From assembly GCA_021018995.1 (NCBI GenBank), contig CM037595.1:78617159-78681158 (forward strand): a stretch of 64,000 bases of DNA. The letters are read 5' to 3'. Source of the DNA: Chloranthus sessilifolius. Lineage: Eukaryota; Streptophyta; Magnoliopsida; Chloranthales; Chloranthaceae. The notes beneath the pieces are model-generated. The model was not told the origin of the DNA, ran no database searches, and saw nothing but the letters and a program-made list of their open reading frames with translations. Position numbers and translations under genes: made by a program. Below, piece by piece: positions 11,808 to 21,841 of this stretch (position 1 is the first letter of the stretch; every line of letters starts with the position of its first letter).

Positions 11808-12153
11808 TAAATTGAGAATAGACCCCGCCGCCTAAGAGAAAGGGGCCTGGGTGGTATTGAATTTTAACATATAACAAGTGTTTATTTAGACGACGATGGT
11901 GGGTATTCCATCAGGGATCGACGCTATATTGCTCGGAGACTACTTAAGTTAAGATTTAAGTGATTAGGCCGAATCCATTACTATACCAGTAAGATGAGAA
12001 TAAACAAAGTCATGCAAAGTAACAGTTGTATCTATCATTTTATTTCCAATTATTCTATTATCTTTCAGCAGTTTTATAAGATAAATTGTGTCTTTAAACT
12101 GTTTTAACATATATGTGAGAGCTTAATTTATATGTTCACTGTGTTTCCCTATT

Positions 12154-12200
12154 GAGCTAGGATGTAGCTCACCCTTAGACTATACTTCGCAGGTCCAGGA
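12154..12200 (+). promoter_or_regulatory. Conserved U5-side hairpin block of Tekay-type LTRs
   Basis: GAGCTA-GGATG-TAGCTC forms a perfect 6-bp stem, followed by CACCCTTAGACTATAC and TTCGCAGG. The same block occurs at 19575-19620 and 29177-29222. The hairpin covaries between copies (see findings). Confidence 0.75.
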
Positions 12201-12657
12201 CTAGTGGCAGCAGAAACTTCTGGAGACGTTGATCCGGGGATTCGGATTACGTGCCCACAGAAGAATCAAAGCCTCCTCCTGAGGAGTTCTTCTAAGAGAC
12301 CCATTGCGTACTTTGAGAGTGAGTTGAGAGTATTAGGTACGGCTTGTTATGTGAAGCCTCTTTTTTTTTGTTTAATGTAATTAATTACCTTGATTCTTTT
12401 AACAAACCTTCTGGGGTGAACAGTTAACACCGATAGTTCGGGTCAGTTCTTATGCCCATGAATTGGCATGGGACTAGAACTGACTTTAGAGTTTCTTTTA
12501 TTTTAAATGCATGAGAACTTGTTTAGAGTAGATGCTTGTGCCTTACTTATAGTCTTTGGCTTGTATATACCAATGCTCCGTACAGAATTGCAGAGCATAG
12601 CCTTGAAGGCCGTGCTGATGGCATGGATTTCGGGGTGTCGAAATCTGGGCTGTCACA

Positions 12658-13200
12658 TAGGTTGTCGGATTCAAGGGTAGGTTGAATCGGGTCGAAGATG
12701 GGTGTGTTGAGCATGGCGATGAGTTTGGTGATGGGTTGATTTAGTTTAGGGGTGGTTTTGGTGATAGTTTGGATTTTAGTGATCTTGGTGATCGATTCAG
12801 GGCGAAAGATAATTTCACGTTTATAGGTACGAGGGATAGGGTTAATTGGTTGAGAGTGAATGGTATGGACGTAGTCCGAGAGAGGTTCAATTCTGTGAAT
12901 CAGGCAAGCTGGGTGGAATGGGGCAGGAGTGAATGAGTTTACAGTCTCGTATGTGGGTCGAGGGCTTGATGGAGTTTGTTCAAATAACGGGTTGTTGCAG
13001 GTGATGTTAGTTTGCGCAGTGTCAGGGAGTTGGTTTTGATCATAATGCAAGCTTGTGTATTGGTTGGTGTATAATGGTTGGTAAGGGTGTTGATCTTAGT
13101 TTGTGTGTGGTAGTTGGTTTTGGTCAGGGTATAGGTTTGTGTATAGATCTTGAGCTTGGTCATATGGGTGGTATGGTTGAGGGTTTGTTTGGTTTTGTTC
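12658..13200 (-). pseudogene. Gag-linked repeat-rich region of element A (proximal part)
   Basis: The minus strand encodes a Thr/Asn/Pro/Tyr-rich stretch (TLTKTNYHTQTKINTLTNHY; then PRPTYETVNSFTPAPFHPA and ITKIQTITKTTPKLNQPITK) that leads from gag into the Pro/Glu/Lys repeats beyond the inserted solo LTR. The first part resembles the Asn/Gln-rich gag tail of element C (47960-48160). No catalytic domain was seen. Confidence 0.5.
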
Positions 13201-13456
13201 TTGATTCGTGTTGATTTATTCGGAGTTATAGCTTCATTTAGGGTGTTTTTCTAGGGTCGTTTGATGAGGGTCCTTTGGGTGTTAGTGTGGAGAGGTTAAG
13301 GCTCCCATCCTTTATGTGACGTTGTATGCGTGTAGCGCATTGATAAAGGACAGCGAAGTCAAGGTGGTCACTTAGGATGAGATCACTCTGGAGGGGTTCG
13401 AGGGTGTTGCTGATCATGATTTCTATCGCATCGTGTTCTTTTATTTGATTCCCCGT
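13201..13456 (-). pseudogene. Gag linker of element A
   Basis: Continuation of the gag region between the core domain and the repeat-rich tail. The sequence is weakly conserved and I could not assign it further. Confidence 0.35.
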
Positions 13457-13878
13457 TCAGGCGGTGAGCCTTCTCCAGTGGTTGGCGAACGTCGCGAAGT
13501 CTTCGTCGCCTTCTTGTCTTGTGTGCATCAAGTCAATGAGACTGATTTCTTCATTAGTGAGGTGTTGGTATTGGTCTAAGAATCTGTCGGCTAAGTCTTC
13601 AAAGGTCTCAATTTTGGCTAGAGGCAAGGTAGTGAACCAGTCAAGGGCTTCTCCTTCTAAAGATCGTTCGAAGTAGTGGATGAGGAGCCCATGATTGGTG
13701 CGGATTGGTCGACAGTCATTACAGAATAGGGGCAAGTGGTGTTTTGGATTGCCTGTACTGTTGTATTTGTTGAACTTTGGAGGTTTAAAGCCAACGGGTA
13801 CTGTGAAGTCAACGTCTTCGCAAAATTTGTTGAATCCAAAGGACTGTTTTGAGCGCCCCCTCTTAGCCATGTAGTCAT
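13457..13878 (-). pseudogene. Tat/Retand-type gag core of element A
   Basis: The minus strand encodes SFGFNKFCEDVDFTVPVGF, KFNKYNSTGNPKHHL, and FERSLEGEALDWFTTL then RFLDQYQHL, the core of Retrotrans_gag in Tat-lineage elements. It aligns well with the gag of element C (47221-47640: SFGFDKFCRDIEYDLPIGF, TKYNGTGNPNHHLALF). Gag forms the particle and packages RNA, and a non-autonomous element needs it or a helper's copy. Confidence 0.88.
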
Positions 13879-14094
13879 CTAGAAGGCGGTGGAGGTCATT
13901 TGTGTTTATGGCAGTGCCTTTTCTAGGTGTCTCGAGGGAGGGTTGTCCTCAGTATTTGTTGTTGTAGGAGGTGTGAAGGGTGTGTGTGTCATGTGTTAGG
14001 AGAGTCGGAGCACATGGAGGAGTCCGCGTGCTTTCCTCTTACCTGTTCCTCGAAGTAACCTGTCTTTGGTCTCTTGTAACTCTATTTAAGTGGG

Positions 14095-14361
14095 TCAGAG
14101 ACTGGAGCAATGCATCGACTTCTTTTCCTCCTTATGTGAGTGCAATGGAAGTGCGGTCTGTGACTTGACTAGTGGTGGAGTTTTCTCCGTCGTCACTTTC
14201 TCCCTTGCTGCGCTGTGATTTGTGCTCTCATTGACCGTATTTACCTGAGTACGATGCTGGGCTGTCCAGGGAGACAACCTAACGTTACACTCGGGATCAC
14301 TAGAGAGGTCCCATGAGGGTGGGTCGATATCATTAAAGTTTAATTTTCTAATGCCGGCCAT
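14095..14361 (-). pseudogene. Gag N-terminus of element A
   Basis: A minus-strand frame starting MAGIRKLNFNDIDPPSWDLS precedes the gag core in the sense order and is the likely gag start, about 375 bp after the LTR. No known domain lies in this part. Confidence 0.5.
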
Positions 14362-14734
14362 TTTAAAACTATTTTTTTTTTCATATATTTTTTATTTTTT
14401 GTTTTGTTTGTAAAAACTTATTATGCAGGTGAGTGTGTGTAAAAAGTGATAGAGTAAAGTGAAAAAATAAAAATAATAACAAATTAAATAATGCAAGGAA
14501 ATAGAAAACTAAATTAATTAAATTGGGGCAACCTTTGTGAAAAAGAGTCCCATCACAATTGCCAGTCTGTTGGTATGTACTTTTTTTGGGTTCCTCTTCG
14601 GTCCCCAGAAAGAGTGGCCCAATTCTAAATGGAGAATATTTATATGCGCCCGTAGTGATACATTAGAATGACAAAATGATAATATTTAAATGTAAAAGAA
14701 TAAAAGAAGGCGAATTCTAAATGGAGAATACCTG
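14362..14734 (-). other. Untranslated leader of element A
   Basis: AT-rich sequence between LTR and gag. An 18-bp word (AATTCTAAATGGAGAATA) occurs twice, near 14620 and 14713. 14561-14640 is homologous to 31171-31250, next to the LTR at 31295. No clear tRNA primer site was identified. Confidence 0.5.
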
Positions 14735-14819
14735 TGTAGATGCGATCGCCAGTTGCAGATGTTTATCGACGCTGCAACACGTCACTGATTAGTTTGCTTT
14801 CTTAATCCTGTTCTAAGTC

Positions 14820-15330
14820 TAATTGCTTTAGTTTTCCTAGTCCTACCGAGAGTCTAATTATTCTGAAAGTTTTAATTATTCTAAAAGTTTAGTTGAACTA
14901 GTCTCCTAATCCTACTAGGAGTCTGACTATTTCAAGAGTCCTAATCTTATTAGAAGTCTAATTAATATTAGTCTCCTAATTCTATTAAGAGTCTAATTAA
15001 TCGAAGTATTCTGATTCTATTAGAACTTTAATTAATTTAAATATTCTAATTCTATTGGAATTCTAGTAAATTTAGGTATCCTAATCCTATTAGAATTTTA
15101 ATTTAAGTATTCTAATTCTATTGGAATTTTAACTAATTTAAGTATTCTAATTCTATTAAAACTCTAATTAATTTAGGTATTCTAATTCTATTAGAATTCT
15201 AATTAATTTAAGTGTCTGCATTCTATAAAAAATTATTTTAAATATTCTATTTCTATTGGAAATCTAATTATTTTAAGTTTCCTATTTCAACTAGGAATCT
15301 AATTATTTTAGGTTTCCTACTTCTACTAAG
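14820..15330. repeat. Degenerate AT-rich tandem repeat in LTR of element A
   Basis: Repeating units near 35-40 bp built from TATTCTAATTCTATTAGAA and CTAATTAATTTAAG. The matching part of the other LTR is 31480-32130. The words TTCTAAT and ATTAGAA can pair within a unit. Confidence 0.8.
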
Positions 15331-16059
15331 AATCTTAAAAAAGGGGGTTTGGGTCCGCTATGCTAAGGAGGATCGGCCCCATTTTCGGGTACCCTCCGTA
15401 AGCTCCCTTGGGCAAATCGGTTGGCTAAGGGTCATTAAAAATAGTATCAATTGAAAAACTGATTTGTGTATTGAAAAGTTAAGATTTTGATGATTAAAAT
15501 TAAAGGATTTTGCAAGATTAAGATTATAACTGAAATATTATAAACTAAGAGAAATTAAAACTAAAATTAAAAATAAACGCTACGAACTAAAATGATTAAA
15601 AACTAAGAACTGGTTCTAGAAATTAATATCTAGAACCAGAGATGAAGAAATTACGGATTTGAATCTAAAAGGTATGAGTTAAAATTGAAGATCTGAAAAT
15701 TTGCAAGATTATAAACTAGAAGAGAAAAAGTAAGTAAGGAAGTAAAAATTAAAACTAAAATCTAGAACGAAAATTTAAGGATTTAAAGCTAAGACCTGAT
15801 TTTAGAAGCTTAGAGATTAAAAACTAGAATCAGAAACTAGAATTAAAATCTGAAATGTAAGACTAGAAATTTGAATCTAAGATCTATGAAATTAAAAGCT
15901 AAAAGCTAGAACTTAGGAACTAGAAAGGAAACTAAAAACTAGAGCTGAGAAATTACCTAGGTGCTGGAGAGAATTTTGAAATTCCTAAACTCGGAAGAAA
16001 GGAACTCGAAAACTCGATTGCTTGATCTCTCGAATTGTGTGTGTTTTATATTTGGGGTA

Positions 16060-16560
16060 AGGTGGTCTATTTATAGGTATTCCGACAATTGCGCGCCCTG
16101 CGGGGTACGCTTAATTGGTCGGTGGAATTCAATTACGCGCCCTGTCTGGGTCGCTTAATTGAATTGTGCACCTTGTTCTAGACGCTTAATACACTTTGAA
16201 TTTGTCACAGATTCAGTGAGTGACCGACTGAGTGGCTCAGTCAGGTGTCTGAGTTCTAATCAAATTAGAAGTAATTGCGCACCCTACTTGGAGCGTGCAA
16301 TTCGATTATGCGATAGGTCAGCTGTGCTTAATCGGGGAATTCAAGCGGTCAAGGGAACTAGAGACCTGGTAAAAAATGGACTAATTATGCACGGGTGGTG
16401 GGGCGCGTAATTGATTGCGCACTCTTTCCTAGGCATAGAATCGGATCCTAAGGCGGTCCGTGGGATGGGTGGCCTGGTCCGAATTTGACCAATTGCGCGC
16501 CAGCTGTATGGCGCTCAATCGAATTGCGCACACTGTATAGGGCGTGAAATTCAGGATTCT
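16060..16560. repeat. Array of GC-core hairpins in LTR of element A
   Basis: Six or more imperfect inverted repeats of the plan AATTGCGCGCC - 8 to 12 nt - GGCGCTCAATT or CGCTTAATT occur between 16085 and 16550. The same word family occurs at 32950-33340, 45430-45850, 35830-36225, 38100-38450, 61085-61440 and 63775-64000. Confidence 0.75.
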
Positions 16561-16588
16561 CCTCGGGCTAAGTCGGGCTTGAACTACA

Positions 16589-16830
16589 AGGCTATTGTTT
16601 CAGCCTGTGCTTCGACTATATAATATTGTTTCAGTATATAGTCCCCATATTAGGGTTGTGGGTCTGAGCCACAGAGCCATTGTTTAGCCTGTGCTTCGAC
16701 TATATAATATTGTTTTAGTATATAGTCCCCATATTAGGGTTGTGGGTCTGAGCCACAGAGCTATTGCTCAGCCTGTGTTCAGCCATATACTATTGTTTCA
16801 GTATATGATCCCCGTATTAGGGTTTTAAAG
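16589..16830. repeat. Tandem hairpin set with constant loop in LTR of element A
   Basis: About 2.8 copies of an 85-bp repeat. Perfect stems stand around an ATTGTTT loop: AGGCT/AGCCT (16589-16606), GACTATATA/TATATAGTC (16614-16643 and 16698-16727) and CATATACT/AGTATATG (16784-16807). The last keeps pairing with a different sequence. Confidence 0.85.
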
Positions 16831-16930
16831 TTTTCAGAGAAGGTAAGTCTCTTCTGAAAGTCGTGAGCAAGGTCAAAGGTTGACCAAATAGGTTTGTATA
16901 CTCCGAGTGAGTAAAATTGGGGTGTTTACA

Positions 16931-17501
16931 AAAAGGTGTTGAATTCACAGGGAAGCACGTAATTTGATTAATTCTAAAGAGTAATGAACCTTAGGAAGTA
17001 CCAAAGGCGAAATTTTTATACGATGAAGATCAACAACTACAGAAAAGATAATTAATGAAATATAAATAAAGTTTATCGAAGGAAAACAATAAACAATCAA
17101 ACACTTATGATGAGATAATCAAGGGGTCCGCTAAATAAATTTTCTACTAACAAGCCAATCACTCTAACGAAAAATTATTAACCCTCATTTTACTACAAGC
17201 ATGATGATTCGAAAAGAATGTGATTATGAGATCCGACATATACTATCCTAATACTATGATGTGTTCAATTACGACATGGTTCATGCAAAAGGCATCCTAT
17301 ATCATCAATCGCATGACAACCTATATCGGTCTACAAGATCGATCTAGGTGGAATAACTCTTCTATTGTTGCCGATCTATAAGATCAACGACTATAAATGA
17401 GTATTCGAGATATGCATAAATTATAGTTGTACGATTCAATAATTATGATAAGAAATGATGGGATTGAAAATAAATTAATTACTTATCTAGGGGTTGCGTT
17501 C
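16931..17501 (-). mobile_element. LTR-like fragment, right-hand part of a split element
   Basis: This non-coding piece carries a GCTTCCCTGTGAATTCAA word on the minus strand, of the sort found at the inner end of plant Ty3-gypsy LTRs. It is bounded by the LTR of element A and by Tekay-type LTR 2, and its continuation is probably 20087-20660. Family not identified. Confidence 0.4.
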
Positions 17502-18079
17502 TGTAATATGTCAAAAAATTGAGCGTTTAACTTTGACCTCGAGAATTGTGCCCGATTGCTCATAGGGTTGACTAAGTGATGGTCAAACAATGCACTCATG
17601 GAGTGATGAACTGAAGTAGTGCGAATGTGACCTAAGTGTAGAGTATGGTGTTAAATTACAGTCACATATACCTATCTCTGGTGTATGCACTTAACACCGA
17701 AACCAAAGGAGGATATAAGGGTTTAATAACCCTAGAATCCTTTTATCTTGGTTGGTAAAGGAATTAAAAAGAGAGAGAGAGGGAGAAAGCAAGAAGAGTT
17801 ATTGAGGTAGGAGTGAATACAAATCAAAGGGCTGATTAGAGCATTTATTGTCGGATTCAAAGCGATTTGGGATCGTTGAAGCAAAGGCTGGAACCCTAGC
17901 CATCAAACCCAACAAAGCAATCTTTTAAAGGGATTTATCGAGGTGAGTTTTAATTGAAGTTAATGCGTAGATTATAAATGATTAAATTCAGTCAAGTAGG
18001 GTTAAAAGGATAGATTAAAGGCTTAGAAAAGAAGGGGAAAAGATTTGGAAGAACAACCTGAAAGGGGGCTGAATCTGGC

Positions 18080-18560
18080 CAAATCGATTAATCAAAATTA
18101 GGATTCGATTAATCGATTTTGGCCCAGAAGTTGAAAAGTCAGGGATGCCCGATTTCGATTAATCGAATTGGATTTCGATTGATCGATTTGGAAGGTCGAT
18201 TAATCGATTTGGAAATCGACTAATCGACTGAGTACCTCCAGTGGTTGGAGAAACAAGACCTGGGGAAATCGACTAATCGAGTTGGGAAATCGATTAATCG
18301 ACTTTGGATTTTGATTAATCGATTTGGGATCGACTAATCGATTTCAGATTTTCAACCATTCGATTTGAGAATCGACCTTATTATGTTAGAGACTTCGATT
18401 AATCGATTTGGGATCGATTAATCGAATTTAAATCTCGATTAATTGATTTTGGGAATCGATTAATCGATTTGGGGTTCGATTTATCAATTTTGGGAATCGA
18501 TTAATCGAATTGTGCTTCGATTAATCGATTTTGGGAATCGATTAATCGACTTTGGCAGTT
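18080..18560. repeat. TCGATTAATCGA palindrome array in LTR 2
   Basis: About twenty copies of TCGATTAATCGA or close variants (TCGACTAATCGAC, TCGATTGATCGA) occur every 20-30 bp with TTTGGGA / GAAATC spacers. The word is the same as at 4850-5484. Confidence 0.9.
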
Positions 18561-18864
18561 TTACTTGACTTTATAGTTTTACTTTGAGATTCATGGAGGG
18601 TCTAGGACCTTCTTCATACATCTTTAGTGATGTATTGCATGTGTTATGATGTATCATAGGTGGTACATGTGTAAGCGAGCACAAGGAGCCGCGTGGGACC
18701 TTGATGTTTGGACCTTCAGAGAGTTGAGGTAGGGAACACCTTGAACATGTACTTTAATTGCAAGAGCATGTATGTAGTGATATGTTTATCAGAATTGAAA
18801 ATGTTTTATCTATGAAAAGCTTTGTGAAAATGGGTGTGTGTGTGACACCAAGAATGTGATAAAG

Positions 18865-19223
18865 GCATCTGTGTGATGCGAATAACTGAGATTAAGTAAT
18901 TTAATGAGAATGAGACATCCCCAGGGGATGAGAAAGTAATAAAGGCATCAGTGTGATGCGAGTAAGTTATACATCCCAGGGATGTATATATGATTGAATA
19001 ATTACTGTTGAGGCCTAACTGATATAAGATAGCATTTTACACGGTGAATAACTATATGTAAAGCACATGTTATTTTTGTTATTTGAGGTTTGTTTAGAAT
19101 ACCCCACCGACGTGGCGGGATACCCACAACTGACGCGACAAGATATCTTTGACCGGTACGGCGGCCAATTCGTACACCAGTGCGGAGGTCTATCCGTACA
19201 CAGTAAGCACATCCCAGGGATGT
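18865..19223 (+). repeat. Hairpin series in LTR 2
   Basis: GCATC-TGTGT-GATGC (18865-18879), CATCCCCAGGGGATG (18916-18930), GCATC-AGTGT-GATGC (18945-18959), ACATCCCAGGGATGT (18971-18985 and 19209-19223). The loops differ, and the stems stay perfect. Confidence 0.8.
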
Positions 19224-19574
19224 TGATTTGAGATTTAACCCCGCCGCCTATTGAGAAAGGGGCTTGGGTAGTATTCCCAGGGAATACATATAACAACTGT
19301 CTATTTAGGTGATGATGGTGGGCATTCCATCGGGGCTCGATGCTATATTGCTCGGGGATTACTTAAGTTGAAGATTTAACTTTTGCTTTAGGCCTGTTCA
19401 GTGTCATTCATGATAAATCAACAGTAAAGTAAGGCATACGAATTACCAGTAACTTGAATGCAAATCACCATCTTTTAAACTGTTTTCTAGCAAATGCATA
19501 GACACATCATGCTTAGAATATCATGGAATATATGTGAGATTTTGATTTATATGTTCATTGTGTTGTTCTCTATT

Positions 19575-19620
19575 GAGCTAGGATGTAGCTCACACTTTAG
19601 ACTATACGTCGCAGGTCCAT
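19575..19620 (+). promoter_or_regulatory. Conserved U5-side hairpin block of LTR 2
   Basis: GAGCTA-GGATG-TAGCTC, identical to LTR 1, followed by GACTATACGTCGCAGG. Confidence 0.7.
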
Positions 19621-20086
19621 TATTAGCAGCGGCCGAGGCTTCGGGAGACGTTGATCCGGGTGATTCGGATTACGTGCCTGGGGACGAGTTGGAGCCTCCT
19701 CCCGAGGACTTCTTCTAGGAGACTCTGCTGTGTACTTTGATAGAGAGTCAGTTTTGAGAGCAGATTGTATGACTTGATATGTCAAACCTTTATTTTTGTT
19801 AAACAATGTAATTAGATAGATATGATTCTTTTGAGCAAACCATTTGGGGTGATCTGTTTATCACCGATGGTTCAGATCGGTTCTCTGTTCATGCAGTGGC
19901 ATGAGAGTAGAATCGTCTTTTGAATATGCCAGATGGGCATATTGATTTTCTGCCTTATGCAGTTAATTGCTTTATCTTATTAATTGTTGCTTGTTATACC
20001 ATTGTCCCGTGCATAGTTTTGGGGCACGGTCTGGAGGATCGTGCTGATGGCACGGGTTTTGGGGTGCAGAAATCCGGGCTGTCACA

Positions 20087-20660
20087 GTCCTCCTTGATCG
20101 AGGAGTTTATTCGTTCATCCTCGATCCGAATGCAACACACGAATCCGAACCCATCAAAATCGTTCTTTAATTTATCAAATATTTAGATCTTTTAGGAAAA
20201 TATTAGGAACCTTACAAACCTTTGATTCCTAATTACAAACTAATTATAAAAAGCTAAAACTAAGCACTCAAAACAATGGAGAAACTTGAAAAAATAACTA
20301 AGAAAATTTGACCAAGAAGAAGAGAGTCTCAAACCCTAAACATTGCTTTATTTTTGTAGGGCGCGTCTGAAAGAATTTCCTTTTACAAGTCAATCGATTG
20401 AATTCCAAAATTCAATCGATTGACTTCAAAATCTGAAATTGGCGGGCTCAAATATCTTAAAGTCAATCGATTGATTTTGGAAAATCAATCAATTGAATTT
20501 AAATTCGGATTTGAGCAACAAAAAAGTGTCATAAACTCAATCGATTGATTTTTGGAACTCAATTGATTGATTTTTAAATTCAGATTTTGAAGTCAAAACA
20601 TGTGTCAAAAACTCAATCGATTGATTTTGACATGTGCAGTATTTAGATCTCTTCATCAAT
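20087..20660 (-). mobile_element. LTR-like fragment, left-hand part of a split element
   Basis: Non-coding sequence that probably continues 16931-17501 across LTR 2. On the minus strand it has an array of CAATCGATTG palindromes, then an AAAAATAAAG TATA-like word near 20350 and a TTAGGGTTTGAGACTC leader-like stretch, i.e. the order array, TATA, leader seen in the Athila-like LTRs nearby. Family not identified. Confidence 0.4.
20370..20640. repeat. CAATCGATTG palindrome array
   Basis: Seven or so copies of CAATCGATTG or one-base variants (CAATTGATTG) every 15-60 bp, with spacers rich in AAATTC / TTTTGGAA. Confidence 0.85.
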
Positions 20661-21121
20661 GACTGGATCAATCAATACTTTCACAATTTTTTATGTTTCC
20701 GTTGGCTACAGGGTTCAATGCTTCCATGTTGTCCTTATTTACACTCATTTATGCTTTTGTAAGATCCAACGATCAAGAACACCTGAAACTACTAAAACTA
20801 TGAAACAACCGTCAGATTGCTTTCATCGAATGGCTAAATATGAAATATAGTAATATTTCAGTACATATTTATTATACGCCCGACTTCCAACATATAATTC
20901 AGAATTATACATTGGACTCCATGCATACAATTGGATGTATACTATAAATAGGGCCCTACCCCTCTCATTCTTAAAACACAATATTTATGTTTTCTCTCTT
21001 CAGAACCCCTCGAGGTTAGCTCTGAGATTCTGAATTAGAGCAGAGTTTAACTCTAAGTGTTTGGGCTTAGAACTTTGACTCTCTTCTAGTAATCTCGTAG
21101 AGTAGTCATTCTAGATGGGGT
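20661..21121. other. Unassigned stretch with a TATA box
   Basis: Non-coding. CTATAAATAGGGCCC at 20941 is a strong plant TATA box on the plus strand, followed by a TCTCTCTTC-type leader and CCCTCGAGGTTAGC. It may be the U3/R part of another truncated LTR; no partner copy lies in the window. Confidence 0.4.
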
Positions 21122-21124
21122 TGT

Positions 21125-21670
21125 GACCGGTCTCCAAAATGGTAAAAATTATACCCAAATCTCGGCCTTGTTAGCTCTCACTAAACTACTAATGAATGCT
21201 TTTAAGTGTTGCAACAAGTTCAAAGACCGGACTTATGTAAAAATAATTAAAAGAGAAAAGTTACATGGAACTCAAAGCAATGGCAAGAGAATTCAAGAGG
21301 AATCAGTTAAAAGAAATGCACAGAATGGTCATTTCGATCGGTCAAGACTGAATTCTTGACAAGTCAAGATCACTCAGCAGAAAGGTGCCCCAGGAAGCAA
21401 AAGAAAGAAGAGAAATTGTCCAAGAGAACCAGTCGAAATATCATATTCGACGGGTCAATAGCAGAGGAGCTTCAGAAATACCAAAGTGGGTCGGTCGAAT
21501 CCAGTTCGACTGGTCAAGAGAGAGCAAACAGAACAATGTAGAATCCGCTGAAAATGTGTACCGGTCGAGATCTATTCGACCGATCAGAAAACTAAAGAAA
21601 TTTGAAGCCTGCGAAGTCTCCGCGATCTGAAGAGCCAAATTGAAGTTCGACCGGTTGAAACTCAGTCTCA
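21125..21670. repeat. TCGACCGGTCGA word array in plus Athila-like LTR
   Basis: About ten full or half copies of TTCGACCGGTCGAA (for example GTTCGACTGGTC, ATTCGACCGATC, GTTCGACCGGTTGAA). It lies upstream of the TATA box at 21833. Confidence 0.8.
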
Positions 21671-21831
21671 ATCGAGACAGAGTTTTCATGCAAAAATTCA
21701 GCTCTTCTAGCTGGGTTTTCTCTGGCGTTGCAGATCCCTTCTAGATTCTTCTTCCTTCCACTAATTTTTAGGGATCTTGGAGAGATAATTGTCGTGTATA
21801 ATTATTCTAGGGCCTTATACATCTATAAATA

Positions 21832-21841
21832 AGGACCCGAG
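21832..21841 (+). promoter_or_regulatory. TATA box of plus Athila-like LTR
   Basis: TCTATAAATAAGGACCC is conserved in the inverted partner (24421-24437). The transcript would start near 21865. Confidence 0.65.

Larger units (their letters stand above)
10426..12657 (+). mobile_element. Tekay-type solo LTR 1 inserted in element A
   Basis: The 3' end GAAATCTGGGCTGTCACA is the standard Tekay-type LTR end and matches the ends at 20086 and 29519. The 5' end is worn (TTTCATAACCTGAGATTTT, compare TGTAACATCCCGAAAATTT of LTR 3). A 5-bp TAGGT duplication flanks it, and no internal region is attached, so it is a solo LTR left by recombination. Inside are a TATA box, a CGCTCGAGCG palindrome array, a series of hairpins, and a conserved block near 12154-12200 shared with the other two Tekay-type LTRs. 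11330-12657 is broadly homologous to 18720-20086. Confidence 0.85.
4850..16930 (-). mobile_element. Element A: non-autonomous Tat/Retand-like Ty3-gypsy element
   Basis: Reading on the minus strand: LTR 16930-14735, leader, gag (14361-13457), a long Pro/Glu/Lys repeat region (about 13200-9240, split by a solo LTR), an unresolved part, a trace of the pol end (near 8255-8190), a spacer shared with elements B and C (about 8160-7560), and an opposite-strand gene (5722-7218). No RT, RNase H or integrase is recognisable, so it would have depended on another element. The 3' LTR was not found. Its LTR and gag are close relatives of those of element C. It is an old, broken copy. Confidence 0.7.
14735..16930 (-). 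mobile_element. Tat-type LTR of element A
   Basis: In sense (minus) direction it starts TGTAAACACCCCAATTTT at 16930 and ends GCGATCGCATCTACA at 14735. It is homologous over its length to 31295-33852 and to 45181 onward (shared GCTATGCTAAGGAGGAT and GTACCCTCCGTAAGCTCCC blocks). It contains, from the LTR start, a tandem hairpin set (16589-16830), a GC-core hairpin array (16060-16560), a purine-rich part (15480-15960), a conserved block (15340-15430) and a degenerate AT-rich tandem repeat (14820-15330). The base next to the LTR start is flanked by AAAAG, a possible target-site copy; its partner was not found. Confidence 0.85.
17502..20086 (+). mobile_element. Tekay-type LTR 2 (probably solo)
   Basis: It starts TGTAATATGTCAAAAAATT, compare TGTAACATCCCGAAAATTT, and ends AATCCGGGCTGTCACA. 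The last 1.37 kb align with solo LTR 1. Flanks are GTTCT before and GTCCT after, a possible 5-bp duplication with one difference. A TATA-like GATATAAGG stands at 17712, a TCGATTAATCGA array at 18080-18560, and a hairpin series at 18865-19223. No coding interior adjoins it. Confidence 0.8.

Noticed and set aside
14820-15330. Satellite or centromeric tandem array
   Set aside because: The degenerate AT-rich repeat is confined to one part of the LTR and recurs at the same place in the other Tat-type LTR.
16614-16643. LTR hairpins as plant microRNA precursors
   Set aside because: Stems are 9 bp or shorter, far below the length needed for a miRNA precursor.
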